Positions 21,783-33,016 are shown, numbered from the stretch's first letter. The stretch is 64,000 bases of DNA from Phellopilus nigrolimitatus (GCA_021029095.1 JAJOHG010000013.1:310001-374000), one strand, 5' to 3'. Notes: generated by a model from the sequence alone, not told the origin. Made by a program: numbers and translations.

Positions 21783-23892
21783 ATGCATATTTTCACTGTC
21801 GGAGTGTCGGTGCTGGGACTTGCGAGCGTCTTTCCTTTGCACCAGGGACTTTTTCAGTCAACGGTAGAAACGTATGTCTCGTCGGAAAGCACCATCGCGA
21901 AGGCGGGTGTACTGGCTAACATAGGTCCAGACGGTGAAAAAGATCAGGGTGCGCATGCCGGCGTCGTCGTGGCTTCGCCGTCAACGACGGATCCCAATTA
22001 TGTCTACTCTTGGACTCGTGATTCGTCTTTGGTTTTCAAAATGCTCATCGACCAATACACGACTGGTATCGATACAAGTCTTCGCGGACATATCGATGCG
22101 TTTGTGTCCGCAGAAGCAACGCTCCAGCAGATCTCAAACCCGAGCGGCTCGGTGTCTACTGGCGGCTTAGGCGAGCCGAAGTTCAATATTGACTTGAGCG
22201 CGTTCACGGGCCCGTGGGGACGTCCTCAGAGAGGTAAGCGAATTCCAAGACTTACTAATAATATCTCCGCTCATGTCCGCTCTTGAAAGACGGTCCTGCC
22301 TTGCGAGCTACCGCGTTGGTTACATATGCCAACTGGTTAATCGACAATTCAAATACCACCTTCGTATCCTCCACGCTCTGGCCGATGATCAAGCTCGATC
22401 TTGACTATGTATCGCTGAATTGGAATCTCTCCACGTAAGCTCCAAAACTCTCTACTCCTCGAGAATGTTCCTAACTCTTTCCCGCACATTTAGCTTCGAT
22501 CTCTGGGAAGAAATAGACTCTTCATCTCTCTTTACATCTGCCGTGCAGCACCGTTCTCTTCGTGAGGGCATAAGCCTAGCCTCTTCCCTTGGACAATCTT
22601 CTGCGATCAGTTCCTATGCAACGCAAGCCGACAATATACTCTGTTTTATGCAATCCTTCTGGCATTCTGCCGGTTCCAGTCCATATATGACAGCTAATAC
22701 TGGCGGGGGTCGATCTGGCATCGATGTAAATTCTGTGCTGACATCAATCCACATTTTCGATCCGGATGCTGGATGCGATTCGAATACGTTCCAACCATGT
22801 TCGGATAAGGCGTTGGCGAATCTGCTTACATACATAGAAAGCTTCAGAAGTGTATATGGGCTGAACACGGGCTTGGCAAACGATACCGCACTCGCGACTG
22901 GGAGGTATATATACCGTTGTATTCACCGGTTGATTTTATTTGCTAATATAATATAATATTCCAAGGTACCCTGAGGATGTCTATATGGGCGGCAATGTAA
23001 GATTTCTTCGAAGAGACTCATTGATAAACGTTAATCATTTCTGTTTAGCCCTGGTATCTTGCGACCTTCGCAGTTGCCGAGCAGCTATACGATGCTCTCC
23101 AAGTGTGGTCTAGCGAATACTCACTCAGTGTGACTTCTCTATCTCAACCTTTCTTTGCTCTGTTCAATTCGTCGATCACTGCAGGCACCTACCCCTCTTC
23201 GAGCAGCACGTATTCCTCCCTCACAGCCGCAGTCAAAACGTATGCGGATTCGTACATTGCTCTTGCAGCAAACTACACACCCTCGGATGGTGGTTTAGCA
23301 GAGCAATACGGAAAAGACGATGGCAAGCCACTTAGCGCAGTCGATTTGACGTGGAGCTACGCAAGCGCTATCACGGCTTTCCAAGCTCGTAATGGAACGA
23401 ATGCGCGCTTCGCGAGTTGGGGCGCTAAGGGCCTGAGCGTTCCGGCCATTTGCGCGACTGAGGGCGGTGGGAATGGGCAGATGGTACAGGTGACGTTTAA
23501 TGTTGATGCAGAAACTGTGACCGGAGGTTTGTACGCCTATTCGCCTGTCTTTCAATGCGGCTCATAGCATACGTTTATTATAGAGAGCATCTATCTTACT
23601 GGTTCTGCTAATGCTTTGGCAGAGTGGTCTACCGATGATGCGCTTTCAATGTCGTCTACAAATTATCCGAAATGGAGTGGTGCGTACCATGCTTACCACA
23701 GCCAGGAACTCTAAGTATGCTGTCTGATTTTCCTTTCTCACAATAGTTACTATCAGCCTCCCTTCAAACTCGATTGTGCAGTACAAGTATATACGCAAGA
23801 ACAGCGGATCCGTGACGTGGGAAGCCGATCCGAACAATCAGTTCACGACCCCAGCGAGCGGGATGCTGATGTTGTCCGACAGTTGGCGGTGA
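21783..23892 (+). CDS. Glucoamylase, GH15 with C-terminal CBM20 starch-binding domain
   Basis: A secreted glucan 1,4-alpha-glucosidase of 585 residues that releases glucose from starch ends. Exons are 21783-22233, 22290-22434, 22494-22904, 22966-22996, 23049-23526, 23584-23679 and 23747-23892. After a signal peptide come SSESTIAKAGVLANIG, YSWTRDSSLV and FDLWEEIDSS, where Glu204 matches the known general acid of the Aspergillus enzyme. GLAEQYGKDDG holds the likely catalytic base, followed by DLTWSYASAITA. The CBM20 starts at about residue 482 (VQVTFNVDAETV) and ends with VTWEADPNNQFTTP. The linker between the two domains is very short. Exon 4 is only 31 nt. The gene is intact and faces away from the amine oxidase. 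Confidence 0.95.
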
Positions 23893-25244
23893 TGCCAGGA
23901 ATAAGTTGAAAATGCCAGGTAGAAGTCCGGGTAATCATTTTTGAAGCACATTTCATATTGTTTCTTCCGACAAATAAGACATCCCATCGACGCACTCCAT
24001 TTCTCTGATGCATCATGTAAGGCGACGCTGAGAGGTGCGGATGATGATTTCCCAATCAGAATTAAACCGCTCGAGGCTCGACAAGACCAGCCCTCACCAC
24101 CACAGGGCGTGGAACTTAAGGAGTGTTTCTTCTCTACTGCATACCGGAATTTTAGAGGTTATTGTTTCTGAGATCGTTCGTGTCCCTTCGATTCTTTTTC
24201 TTTTTCTGGATCGTGACAAGTCGAAAGACAGCTTGAAGGGGGCGTCGGCATCTCATGAGATTCGAAAAAAGAGACCGACTCATGCGATACTCTTCCTTCG
24301 CGCGGTCACGAATTACCGCCCCGCTGATGATTGGATCGAAGGCTTCTCCATTTTTGGGGGCTCCGAATTCGATTTTCTTGATGCATTTGAAACTGAAACT
24401 GATCTGACGGGTCCTGCTCCTCTGTGTATACTTACCTCTGTGGGCTTGCTTTGGTGTGTTATACCTCTGGTTGACCTCAGGAATTTCGTAACAGTTCGGT
24501 TAATTCGACAAGTTCAATGCTCAGGTTAGTTGTGTTGTCGTCTCTCGGTACCTGAATGCTCAATCTCTGATGATCTTTAAGGCTCTCGTCATGCGGTATA
24601 GATACATCCACGCGTTTGATTATATCGTGATGCCGTTCTGAATCTCTCGCCCGATTAACCGTTGGACAGACTAAGACTCATTCAGTAATCTCGATTTTAC
24701 TGAATGGACATGCTCTCGCATTGTTAGAGCTTCTCTTCTGTCTACGTGATCCTGGATGTTTTCAGACGGATTGCTTGCGAGTGAAAAGAGGCTCTTTTAA
24801 ATCGCGATTATTAGGACACGCTGTCATCTTAGCTTTTGAGTTTGCGCTCTACTTTCCATGATCAATCTTCGCTGTGAATTAACTCAGTGCTCATTACATC
24901 TGCCTAAGATGAAATTGAGATCGAATCTTCTCCTGATGATCGGGCTATGTACTGCGAACCCTCGACTCTAACATCTGGAAGCCGGGGCTCTATGTATATC
25001 ATAGGCCCGTGAGCGAGTGGACTCCACTGTTTTTGTGCTTCGGATTCTCCTCTCCATCTCTTGATCTTCCGGACAGTTTTAGCTTGATATCTATTCTGTC
25101 TAGTCACTTTTTGTGTATCGATCTCGCGGCTTGACACCTGGCGACTTATTTTTTGACTTGGAGCTAGGGCATCTTCTGCTTCCCTCCGTGTTCTGATTGA
25201 TATTTAACTCTCGCACTCCTTGCTCTACTTGACAGTCCTCCGAG
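23893..25244. other. Intergenic region upstream of the arrestin-like gene
   Basis: About 1.35 kb of T-rich sequence between the glucoamylase stop and the arrestin-like start. A 164-codon plus-strand open frame at 24035-24529 has no recognisable domain and no matching exons around it. Part of this region is probably a long 5' leader or promoter. Confidence 0.5.
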
Positions 25245-27047
25245 ATGCATCACCATCCCTATGCTAACGTGACTACTCCTCATTTCAATGTGTCTCCTCG
25301 CAGTGCCGTCCAAGTTAAGCATCGTCCAGTGGGTCAGAAGCCTTCATCATCCGCAGTGCGCTGTGGTCCTTCTGCGAAAACGGTACAAGGTGTAGTGAGT
25401 AAACTATCTCAAAACAATTCCATATCGTAACATTGTTGTTAGCGAAAAGTCACTTTCCAGCAGGTTCAACGTCGTCCTGCGCACAAGTTCATTAAACACG
25501 AATCGGGAGTGACTCTACTGCTATACGGGCAAAAGGAGAACGCGTGCGTGCCCGTGTACGGGCGTGGGGGGATAGTCGACGGTATAGTCAGCTTCGCGAA
25601 TCCGGCCAGTATCATAAATGTTGAAGCTAAAGTGCGTGTGCGGCGCAGTTCATTCTTACGAATTCTCACACAATACTCTTCTAATGATATTTCATAGATG
25701 GAAGGGCATGTGACAGTGCATGAACTCGCTGGTCATGGCTCAGCACAGACGGCTATCCTCTCCGAAATGCTCTTATTTTGGGATGATCTGGACCGCTCAG
25801 CTGGCAATGGCGGTGGACCAAGCTTCTTATCTTCCTCATCAACATCAACTTCTGGACGCTGTCCACCTTCGTTTTCCTTCAAAACCTCTCTGCCGACCCA
25901 CTACACCGAAGCTGATGGTGAGCGTACGCCGCTTCCTCCTTCGTTTTCCGAGGACTTGCTGGGAGTTCCAGGCTTCAAGAGCGATGTGTCCTACTCTATC
26001 AGTGTACACGTGACACAAGTAAGGGACGTGCAGCTAAAGCCACTGACGGCGCGATGGAAAAGGCATACGATCTTGAGAACTCCGTTCGAGTACCGTCCGC
26101 GGTCTTGTCCGTCCCAGGCTCCTCCTTTTCCATCGAACTCAAAGAAGTCGACATCTTCACCAGTAACTCGGTTCGCATCAATCATAGCTTCAAACTCTCC
26201 CTTTGTAGAGCCTGTAAAGACTGTGGTTCGTAACTCCTTCCAACGTATTCGAAGTCACAGCCATTGATACCGGGTTTTAGTTATATCTTCCAAATTCACA
26301 AATCACACCCCTCACAGCACCTATTCCATTTTTCTTGAGACTAACGGGCTCGGAAATTGCCAAAAACCCATATAGCAAACCTCACCTCTCTTCGTTCCTG
26401 CCGAAAGCCTCCTCAGACAGTCTTGCTTTAATCGCAAGCTCCATTCAGCAACAAATCAGCGATTACTTGCATAATTGGAAACATTCGCGAGCTTTCTCGC
26501 TTCCGAACTCAAGGCTGAGCGCGCTCTCGGGTGCGTCTAGTCGAACGTCGAGTAACTCACAAGAAAGCAGCAACTCTGGCTTCAACGAGCCGCCAAAGAT
26601 CCGCGTTGTTCTGATACGCCAGGTTTCTGTGGATGCGAGCTCATCGACGTTCGATGGACAGCAGCCCAATGCCATGTATTCTTTGCGTCCCGAAGGCCAG
26701 AAGCTTAGCAGTCAAGTTCATAAGAGCATTGTCCTCGGCGAGGGTGTGATGTACACGACTCGCGTCATGCACGACTCAGTGACATGGGCAGGAGAGATTC
26801 ATATAGATATGCAGCAAAGGACGAGATGCAGTGGGTTCCGCACGAAGAACTTGTTGGTCAATGTAAGCCTCCTTATTTATCAGGTAGTCTCTTAGCTGAT
26901 AAGAACGGTCTGATCAAACAGGATATGTTGGTGGTATCTATCACACAGCCGAATCCACAGGTTTCTGCACTGCAGGAGCTTCGACAAGTCATCCCGATTC
27001 AGCTCACAACGGATGCTTTTGACTCGGAAGGTGGCGAGCAGGTTTGA
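25245..27047 (+). CDS. Arrestin-like protein
   Basis: A 524-residue protein with the two-lobed arrestin layout common in basidiomycetes. Exons are 25245-25394, 25443-25631, 25698-26225, 26281-26862 and 26922-27047. The N lobe shows VPVYGRGGIVDGIVSF and EGHVTVHELAG, then GVPGFKSDVSYSISVHV and LRTPFEYRPRS. The C lobe begins with RFASIIASNSPFVEPVKTV-LYLPNSQITPLTAPIPFFL and ends with LRQVIPIQLTTDAF. The fourth exon is placed by the donor GTTCGT at 26226 and acceptor at 26280, which restores the conserved TAPIPFFL strand. Alpha-arrestins usually link membrane cargo to Rsp5-type ubiquitin ligases, but I see no clear PPxY motif, so function stays open. The central part (about 430-480) is Ser-rich. 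Confidence 0.85.
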
Positions 27048-27559
27048 GCTATAGAAAATTCGAACTATGTAGGAATACTTGTGTAACTTATTCGTATTTG
27101 TGCGTAAACACTTTGTCAAGCCACATACATTAGCTAAAAACATCATAAGTAGAAATTAATTGAATCACAACCGTGCCTTAGGTCATATCACTTAAATATT
27201 ATTGTGGGTTATCGAGAGAAGCTGTATCATTTGTCAATTTGCTCTTGTAACGAGGTTGCGAAGATGCATAGTCGGAGGATGACGTAATTCATCACGTAAG
27301 ACAACCGGACACGTTTCTTATGTACATAGATAAACCTCAACCAAACGAAACTCATGCTGAAGAATATGCTGCAATTTTCGAGACTGTGAGCAACGCCTAG
27401 CGAGGGCAGAAGAAATATACGGCATTCTCAGCAGCACAATCGCTTTTCTCGCTCGGCGCGTGGAGGCCAGCTTGTAAGTCTTCTCTGCCACTCGTCCACA
27501 ACTCTGCTCGTCTAGTATCACACCTCGGACCATCCACAATTGCTGTTTCTCCTCAAGTC
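27048..27559. other. Intergenic region
   Basis: About 510 bp of AT-rich DNA between the arrestin-like stop and the GT49 start, both on the plus strand. It should hold the 3' end of the former and the promoter of the latter. No coding exon is supported. Confidence 0.55.
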
Positions 27560-29138
27560 ATGAAACGTATTATCCAATGGTCCCACCTTTTACTTGCTTT
27601 ACGCACTGGAATAACTCTTTATGTCTGTCTCGCCATTTTATACACGAGCAATGCCGTCTTTTCTCCTCTTGTTCGCTCAATGCTAGGACGTCTCCCAGCT
27701 CATTACAACTACTCTTCTTTACGTGACAGGTCTGCTTTCCTCTTGAACGACATTCTGGGTGCTCTCTCCTTTGATTGGAAGCAAGGAACTGGATCTACTC
27801 CTGCCGATAATCCCGTGGATACCGAACTCGCCTTCTTCACCAAACACTCTGACGATGTTATTTACTGGGATTCCTCGATGTCGACACGTAGTGGCGCCTC
27901 ATACAGGAAGTTCAGGAGAACTCAGAAGGGCGACACGTCTATGAAAGCCTCTTTGTTTCTTTCGAAGGCATTCGCGACATCCCAAGAGCACTTAGCGTAT
28001 GCTGATCAGAACAATCTCGACATCATACCCTATTATTATCGCGCGTCCGCGAAACATGACAGCAACGACGTTACCATTACGACGCTCGTAACACACAATC
28101 GCTTCGCCGTGTTCAAACAACTCGTTGAGCGTTACCGAGGCCCGATCTCAGTCACGGTGCATGTATCTCGCACGGAACTCGAGGTGGGAGGAAAACCGAG
28201 GACTCCGAAAACTTCCTTGATGCGCTGCATGCGCTGTACACATCTTCGCCGCTTATGGCACGTTTAGTCGACGTACATCTCGTGTTGACTCCCGCCCGGG
28301 TGACCGTCAGTTTAATGCATGGCGCAATATCGCACGCCTTTTCGCACGTACGGACTACGTCATGATGCTCGACGTCGACTTCGTGCCTTGTACGGATTTC
28401 CGCAAGCGTCTTCGTAGACTACGTGAAGGCAAAGTGAAGGAACTGCTAAGAAGCGGAGACGCGGCGCTTGTCGTTCCAGCGTTTGAATATTTGAAGAATG
28501 AGGAGGGTTCGGATGCGCGGAATTTCCCAAAGAATAAGGACGTATGTCTCAAGCCATTCGTGTCAAATCATTTTCTGTCATTCCTCGCTCATGGTTTCTA
28601 CAGGAACTCGTAAAGTTATACAATTCATTCGCGTATAGCGATGTTCCATTCGTCGTGGACGCCAGGACACAACAGCACGGACTATCCTCGCTTCCTGTTT
28701 CAAGCGCGGCCAGGCGAAGTATACAAAGTTGAGAGCGAACATTATCAGTACGCTTACGAACCATATGTGATTTTCCGCCGAGAGGGACCTGGCGCAGGTG
28801 TGCCTTGGTGCGACGAGCGGTTTGTCGGGTACGGCGGGAACAAGGCTGCTTGTTTGTATGAGATGTACTTGTCCGGGGTGTCTTTCTATGTGCTTGCAGA
28901 CGACTTCCTTGTGCACCAGAGTCACGCTTATGACGAACAGGCGCGCAAGCTCGAGCGTCGATACAACAGGAAGATTTACGCGGACTTTCGGGAAGAGGTA
29001 TGTCTACGATATCTTACGGCGTTCCGAGACGCAGGTACGATAGAAGGAGCACGGGCACACAACGCACGCGAGGAGTGCAAGAAGATAAAGGGTGTCGCAA
29101 GGGTTGCGGCTATGGTGTGTCTCGACTTGCTATTTTAG
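27560..29138 (+). CDS. Glycosyltransferase family 49-like protein, frame-disrupted
   Basis: A type II membrane glycosyltransferase related to LARGE/B4GAT1 (GT49): an N-terminal anchor (about residues 8-34), then TITTLVTHNRFAVFKQLVERY, the block VDVHLVLTP, WRNIARLFARTDYVMMLDVDFVP with the DVD metal-binding motif, MFHSSWTPGHNSTDYPRF, EPYVIFRRE and VPWCDERFVGYGGNKAAC. One intron is clear (28542-28603). The conserved blocks sit in three reading frames: frame changes are needed near 28195, 28295 and between 28604 and 28640, and none is explained by an intron of plausible size. Two 44-bp pseudo-introns would close the first two but would delete conserved strands. It is either a decaying gene or a sequence with base-calling errors. 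The acceptor sugar is unknown. Confidence 0.78.
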
Positions 29139-29708
29139 ATTTTATGTGCGGGGCTGATACATGATTGATTAGCTTCTTGATAGTTCGGGGCAGCGCGGCA
29201 AGTAAAGTTAAATAAAAAGCTGAAGCAAGTTGTGTCGGAATGCTCTATACTTTACTGCAAATCAAGATACCTACGATGGTTTTCTCTTTTTGAGGGATTT
29301 TAAATGCATGTCACTTTCAGATGGTACTAGTTTCCATTATATTGTATAAGTGATGCTCTTCAGCATGTGCGTTAACATTGCAAATCATTCATGAACGTAT
29401 CAGTCGTCAAATACTCGTGAACCTCCCCAGCGCCTCAGCCAAAACAACCAAACAACCAATCTGATGCGATCCATTCCCAGAATCCAGCGGGAATCCAAAG
29501 CATCGCGAGAATAATCGAAAATCGAACGAAAATAACAATATGTGCGGGGAAACGTCGACCCGCCGAAATCGAGGTAATGCAGGATGATAGAGTTACAATG
29601 CTATGATTGAGAATTTATCAGCTCGAGAACCAGCTGTCATCACAGGAGGAATACTCGCCAGTGTAATGAGGCATGAGAGAAAGAAAGGAACAGGTAATAT
29701 CGCGCCAG
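29139..29708. other. Intergenic region
   Basis: About 570 bp between the GT49-like stop (+) and the stop codon of the pheromone precursor (-), so the genes converge. The sequence is AT-rich with no coding signal that I can support. Confidence 0.55.
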
Positions 29709-29822
29709 TTATACGATAACGCAGTACGTGCCGCTGCTCGAGCCGGAGCTGCCATCCTGAGGGGTACTCGACTCTTGCGAGGAGGTAGAGAAGATGACGT
29801 CAACGTCGATGAAAGAATCCAT
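29709..29822 (-). CDS. Mating pheromone precursor (CaaX lipopeptide, B-factor type)
   Basis: An intronless 37-codon gene. The product starts MDSFIDVDVIFS, close to the N terminus shared by many agaricomycete pheromone precursors (MDSF followed by an acidic and hydrophobic stretch), has a Ser/Gly-rich middle, and ends GTYCVIV followed by TAA. The last four residues form a CaaX box, so the cysteine is expected to be farnesylated and carboxymethylated, with export by a Ste6-type ABC transporter and detection by Ste3-type receptors on a compatible mate. A likely processing point is around the single charged spot QD (residues 22-23). A TATA box lies about 100 bp upstream. The overlapping longer open frames on both strands are shadows. 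No receptor gene is in the window, so this may be an unlinked pheromone gene. Confidence 0.85.
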   Translation of the reverse strand: MDSFIDVDVIFSTSSQESSTPQDGSSGSSSGTYCVIV

Positions 29823-30482
29823 TTCAAAGATGAGGACGGAGCTTGTCTCGAGAAGTGAGGATTTCGAGCTGCCTACAGGACTGATCGGCAGAAGCTTGGG
29901 CCTTCAAGCACCAGAGTCCACAGGTTTATATACGCAGTTTTCTTGCCAGGCTGACTCCGGGTCCTCCATTCTTTTTGCGCAATCATATGGGAGTCTCCTG
30001 CCGCATCAGGCGCAGAGAATAGAGAGCAATGCTCCGCGACATGGCAAGGTCGGCAACTGTGACTCTCCATGAGGCATCGTGAACCGTCGTGTACATTTGT
30101 GATATGTCCATAGTCTAGAGACAGAAGCCCGCTTCTACTTGACAATTAGAGACGATTTAAGCTTGTTGTTACAGAAGACAAAAGAACGGCAAACCGACAA
30201 AGCGATGGCGAAGAGCCGGATGACAATAAGGATGTGATCGCCATTCAGATCAGAGGGATGCAAGTTTAACTTATGAGATTGATCGCCTCTGACTCTCTTT
30301 GACATTCTGCTGCTGCACGTGCTCTCCCCGCCGGGTTTCAAAAGAAAATGGTCATGTCGTGAGTTTCTCTGGCAATTGCAATGGCGTTGCCTCCGGTAAA
30401 AGCACTTAGAGTATCGACATGCCGTCTTACATAAGCTACTTTATTCACATGCTTCTGACCGCTTGCACGTCTGGTATGAACC
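29823..30482. other. Divergent intergenic region (pheromone / SDR)
   Basis: About 660 bp between the start codons of the pheromone precursor (-) and the SDR gene (+). The left part holds the pheromone leader and TATA box. A 42-codon minus frame starting near 30110 has an ATG but no recognisable product. Confidence 0.55.
29925..29932 (-). promoter_or_regulatory. TATA box of the pheromone precursor gene
   Basis: On the minus strand this reads TATATAAA, a full consensus TATA box, placed 103 bp upstream of the pheromone start codon. Position and orientation fit a core promoter for the short transcript. Confidence 0.65.
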
Positions 30483-31863
30483 ATGGGTCAGTACGGGAGC
30501 ATCCTCAGCAATTTCTTGTACGAGTCTTTCCCGCCTGAACCCAAATTCAGCGCCGCGGATGTCCCGGATTTGACGGGCAAAGTGATAATCGTCACGGGCG
30601 GAAACTCGGGCGTCGGAAAGGAGACCATAAAGGTTCGTCAAATTCAAGTCAGAACCAGCATCTCGAAATGAATGACACGGTGCCACATATCTCACTCTGA
30701 TTCTCGTAATATCGAATAGACGCTCCTGACCAAAAATGCGAAAGTGTACATGGCATGCCGGAGTAAGGAGAAAGCGGACGCCGCCATCACGGAACTTATG
30801 AAGGATACCGGAAAGACGGCGCATTTTTTGGAACTGGATCTTGCAAATTTGAGGGCAGTGAAAAAGGCTGCTGAAACCTTTTCGAGGTGCATGCCATGTT
30901 CTTCTCAAAGGCTTTGTGTTGTCACATTTACCGAGCCAGTTTGTCGGCAGCCAAGAAAAAGAGTTGCATATTCTTTACAACAATGGGTAGGCTCGTCCTA
31001 GCACTGAATAATACCCACACGAAGGAGCTAATTCTTTGCAAACATCCTTAGAGGCGTCATGTGGACTCCAATAGAGATGTTGACCGAGGATGGGTACGAT
31101 GTTCAATTCGGAACGAATGTCCTTGGTTCGTTCTCTACCGAATCTGGATACCCTTTTTTTATTATTACTTGAATCGATTCTAGGTCATTTTTATTTCACG
31201 AAATTGCTGCTTCCTCTCCTCCTCGAAACGGCCAAATCGGCGCCTGACGGAAAAGCGCGCGTCATCACCGTATCGTCGGTCACGCGCCACGGGGTTAGCA
31301 AGATTGAATACGACACGATCAAGGATGGACCGAAGAGGCAGAAAATGGGATATAGGATTCTGTATTATCAGAGCAAATTCGTAGGAACCATTTATTTGCA
31401 GGAGGCGAAGGAGCATGCTTATATGCTTTTATTTATTTTTCTAGGCCAATGCGGTTTTCTCAAGGGAGCTGGCAAGGAGGTACGGTGACCAGGGCATAGT
31501 AGCAATTGCGTGCAATCCAGGTTCGTCGTGAGGGTTTCTTCCTGTAGTGCATGTATACTTACTTAATCTCAAACAGGAAACTTGAGAACAAATTTGATGC
31601 AGCACGCAAATAGTCTAGACAAATTTCTGATAGTACGCTTTGCCCTATCTTCTCATAGTCTTTATTCCCCTCTGCTCCTTTCAAATTCGTATTTGCATGT
31701 CACTTACTCTGGTTCGATATAGGACAAGCTCTTATTATACGACGTATCGTATGGCGCTCTGACGCAGCTGTGGGCAGGGACGTCCCCGGAGGCAAAGGAC
31801 CACAATGGAGCATTTTTCATTCCTTGGGTGCGCGAGGGCGCCGCGGGTCCGGGGCGCGGATAA
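30483..31863 (+). CDS. Short-chain dehydrogenase/reductase (retinol dehydrogenase-like)
   Basis: An NAD(P)-dependent oxidoreductase of 298 residues as read, in eight exons: 30483-30632, 30720-30886, 30951-30986, 31052-31125, 31184-31380, 31445-31520, 31577-31632 and 31723-31863. The cofactor motif is VTGGNSGVG (37-45), followed by [37 protein letters not shown] and the catalytic pair in YYQSK, then IACNPGNLRTN. The usual NNAG motif reads NNGG here. The reading frame meets TAA at 31861, but a one-base change in the GC-rich run just before it would continue through PKAGEELWNWLEGQV to a stop at 31919-31921, which is the family C terminus. So a single-base insertion there probably removes about 20 residues. 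Substrate not predictable. Confidence 0.88.
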
Positions 31864-32199
31864 CCCGAAGGCGGGTGAGGAACTCTGGAATTGGCTCGAA
31901 GGTCAGGTGAAAGGCATTTGACAAGGCACGGGCTGTATTTTTTGGTTTGCTTCCGGGGGCATGAGCGCTGGATGTATTTACTGCTGTGTTCCACGTTGGT
32001 CGCTTTTTTTCTCTTATCAGAAAAGATTATAAAAATACAGAACATTTCTACATGTATATAATTGTTGGGGTATGCAAAGCAACATGATTCGGAGAGGATT
32101 CAACAAAGAAATCAGCAATGAATGGTGATCCTGGAAATAGAAGCGGTATAAATTCAAATTCCACCAAAGCGATAAATCGACTCACACAGCAGGTAGACG

Positions 32200-32928
32200 T
32201 CAATAGTTCACATGGATGCCCGCTGCTGCTTCCACACGTCTCACTTCGTCGAGCAACGCGTCCCTCCCCTCTTCCAACCACCGACAATACTCGACCGCCC
32301 TGAGAAGTACACCGCTTTTCCCTGCGCCAGGCCGTCCCTTTCCCTTCGTCCCACTGCCTTTCGGACGGCCTCGCGTCGGCATACCAGAGCCAGGCGGCGC
32401 ACCCGCAGGTGCAAGAAGCGTCGTGAGCTGTGCGTAGCCTTCGCGGATCGCGTTGCGCCGCTTCTGCTCGGACATAATATGGTTCATGCGCTTCTGCGGG
32501 TCGGTGAGCAATGGTTTGCTGCTGCGTGTGGGTCCGGGCCCGTTCGACGAAGACGAGGCAGGGTTGGGCGAGTCAGGGCTCTGAGCGCTTGGAGACCGCT
32601 TATGTCGCGGATATGGGTGTACCCGAGCCGATCCGGAGGATGACGAGCCCAGCCCTGGGCAATTCGAACTGGTCGAGCTGGCCTCTGCATGTGCGCCAAA
32701 GTACGGGCCAGGTGATAGCGGCTGCGCGTTGGGTTGCTGGAGCGCTCTGGGGTTAAGGAAATCGCCGTCGAAGTCCCAGTCGTTTAACTCGTCCAAAAAG
32801 CCAAAAAGATTAGAGGACTCGGATGCGGAGAAGAGCTGAGAAGACGGAGGTACGGCGGGAGGCTCGGGAAAAACAGAGAGGTCAAAGGAGAAGGGGAAGT
32901 CGGTCACTGCGTTGGGCATTGGTGGCAA
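32200..32928 (-). CDS. bHLH transcription factor with long glycine-rich loop
   Basis: A single-exon 242-residue nuclear protein. The basic helix-loop-helix region is near the C terminus: the basic part KRMNHIMSEQKRRNAI (146-161) has His150, Glu154 and Arg158, the class B residues that read E-boxes such as CACGTG, followed by helix 1 (EGYAQLTTLL) and helix 2 (KSGVLLRAVEYCRWLEEGRD, about 204-223). The loop between them is unusually long (about 174-203) and rich in Gly, Pro and Lys. The N-terminal 140 residues are acidic then Ser/Pro-rich, as in activation regions; WDFDGDFL is a likely acidic activation patch. Target genes are unknown. It is divergent from the Red1-like gene across 373 bp. Confidence 0.85.
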   Translation of the reverse strand: MPPMPNAVTDFPFSFDLSVFPEPPAVPPSSQLFSASESSNLFGFLDELNDWDFDGDFLNPRALQQPNAQPLSPGPYFGAHAEASSTSSNCPGLGSSSSGSARVHPYPRHKRSPSAQSPDSPNPASSSSNGPGPTRSSKPLLTDPQKRMNHIMSEQKRRNAIREGYAQLTTLLAPAGAPPGSGMPTRGRPKGSGTKGKGRPGAGKSGVLLRAVEYCRWLEEGRDALLDEVRRVEAAAGIHVNY

Positions 32929-33016
32929 GAGCGTAGACTTTGCGGGGTATGATGTGGGGCTCCTTGACCAGTCTCTGAGGTCTCTGAGTGGTTGTCGGGG
33001 ACAGAATGAACCCGAG

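Noticed and set aside
24035..24529. 164-codon plus-strand open frame
   Set aside because: No recognisable domain, no flanking exons that extend it, and unremarkable composition; left as intergenic.
26019..26063. An intron with donor GTAAGG inside the arrestin-like third exon
   Set aside because: Reading straight through keeps the arrestin block LRTPFEYRPRS in the same frame as SIIASNSPFVEPVKTV, so the intron is not needed.
27560..28265. Two 44-bp introns to repair the GT49 frame (from 28157 and 28266)
   Set aside because: Both close the phase but delete the strand ISVTVHVS and the conserved VDVHLVLTP block, so they are less likely than single-base errors.
29618..29858. Overlapping 60-70 codon open frames on both strands around the pheromone gene
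   Set aside because: They share the same bases in other frames and lack any motif, while the 37-codon frame carries the full pheromone signature.
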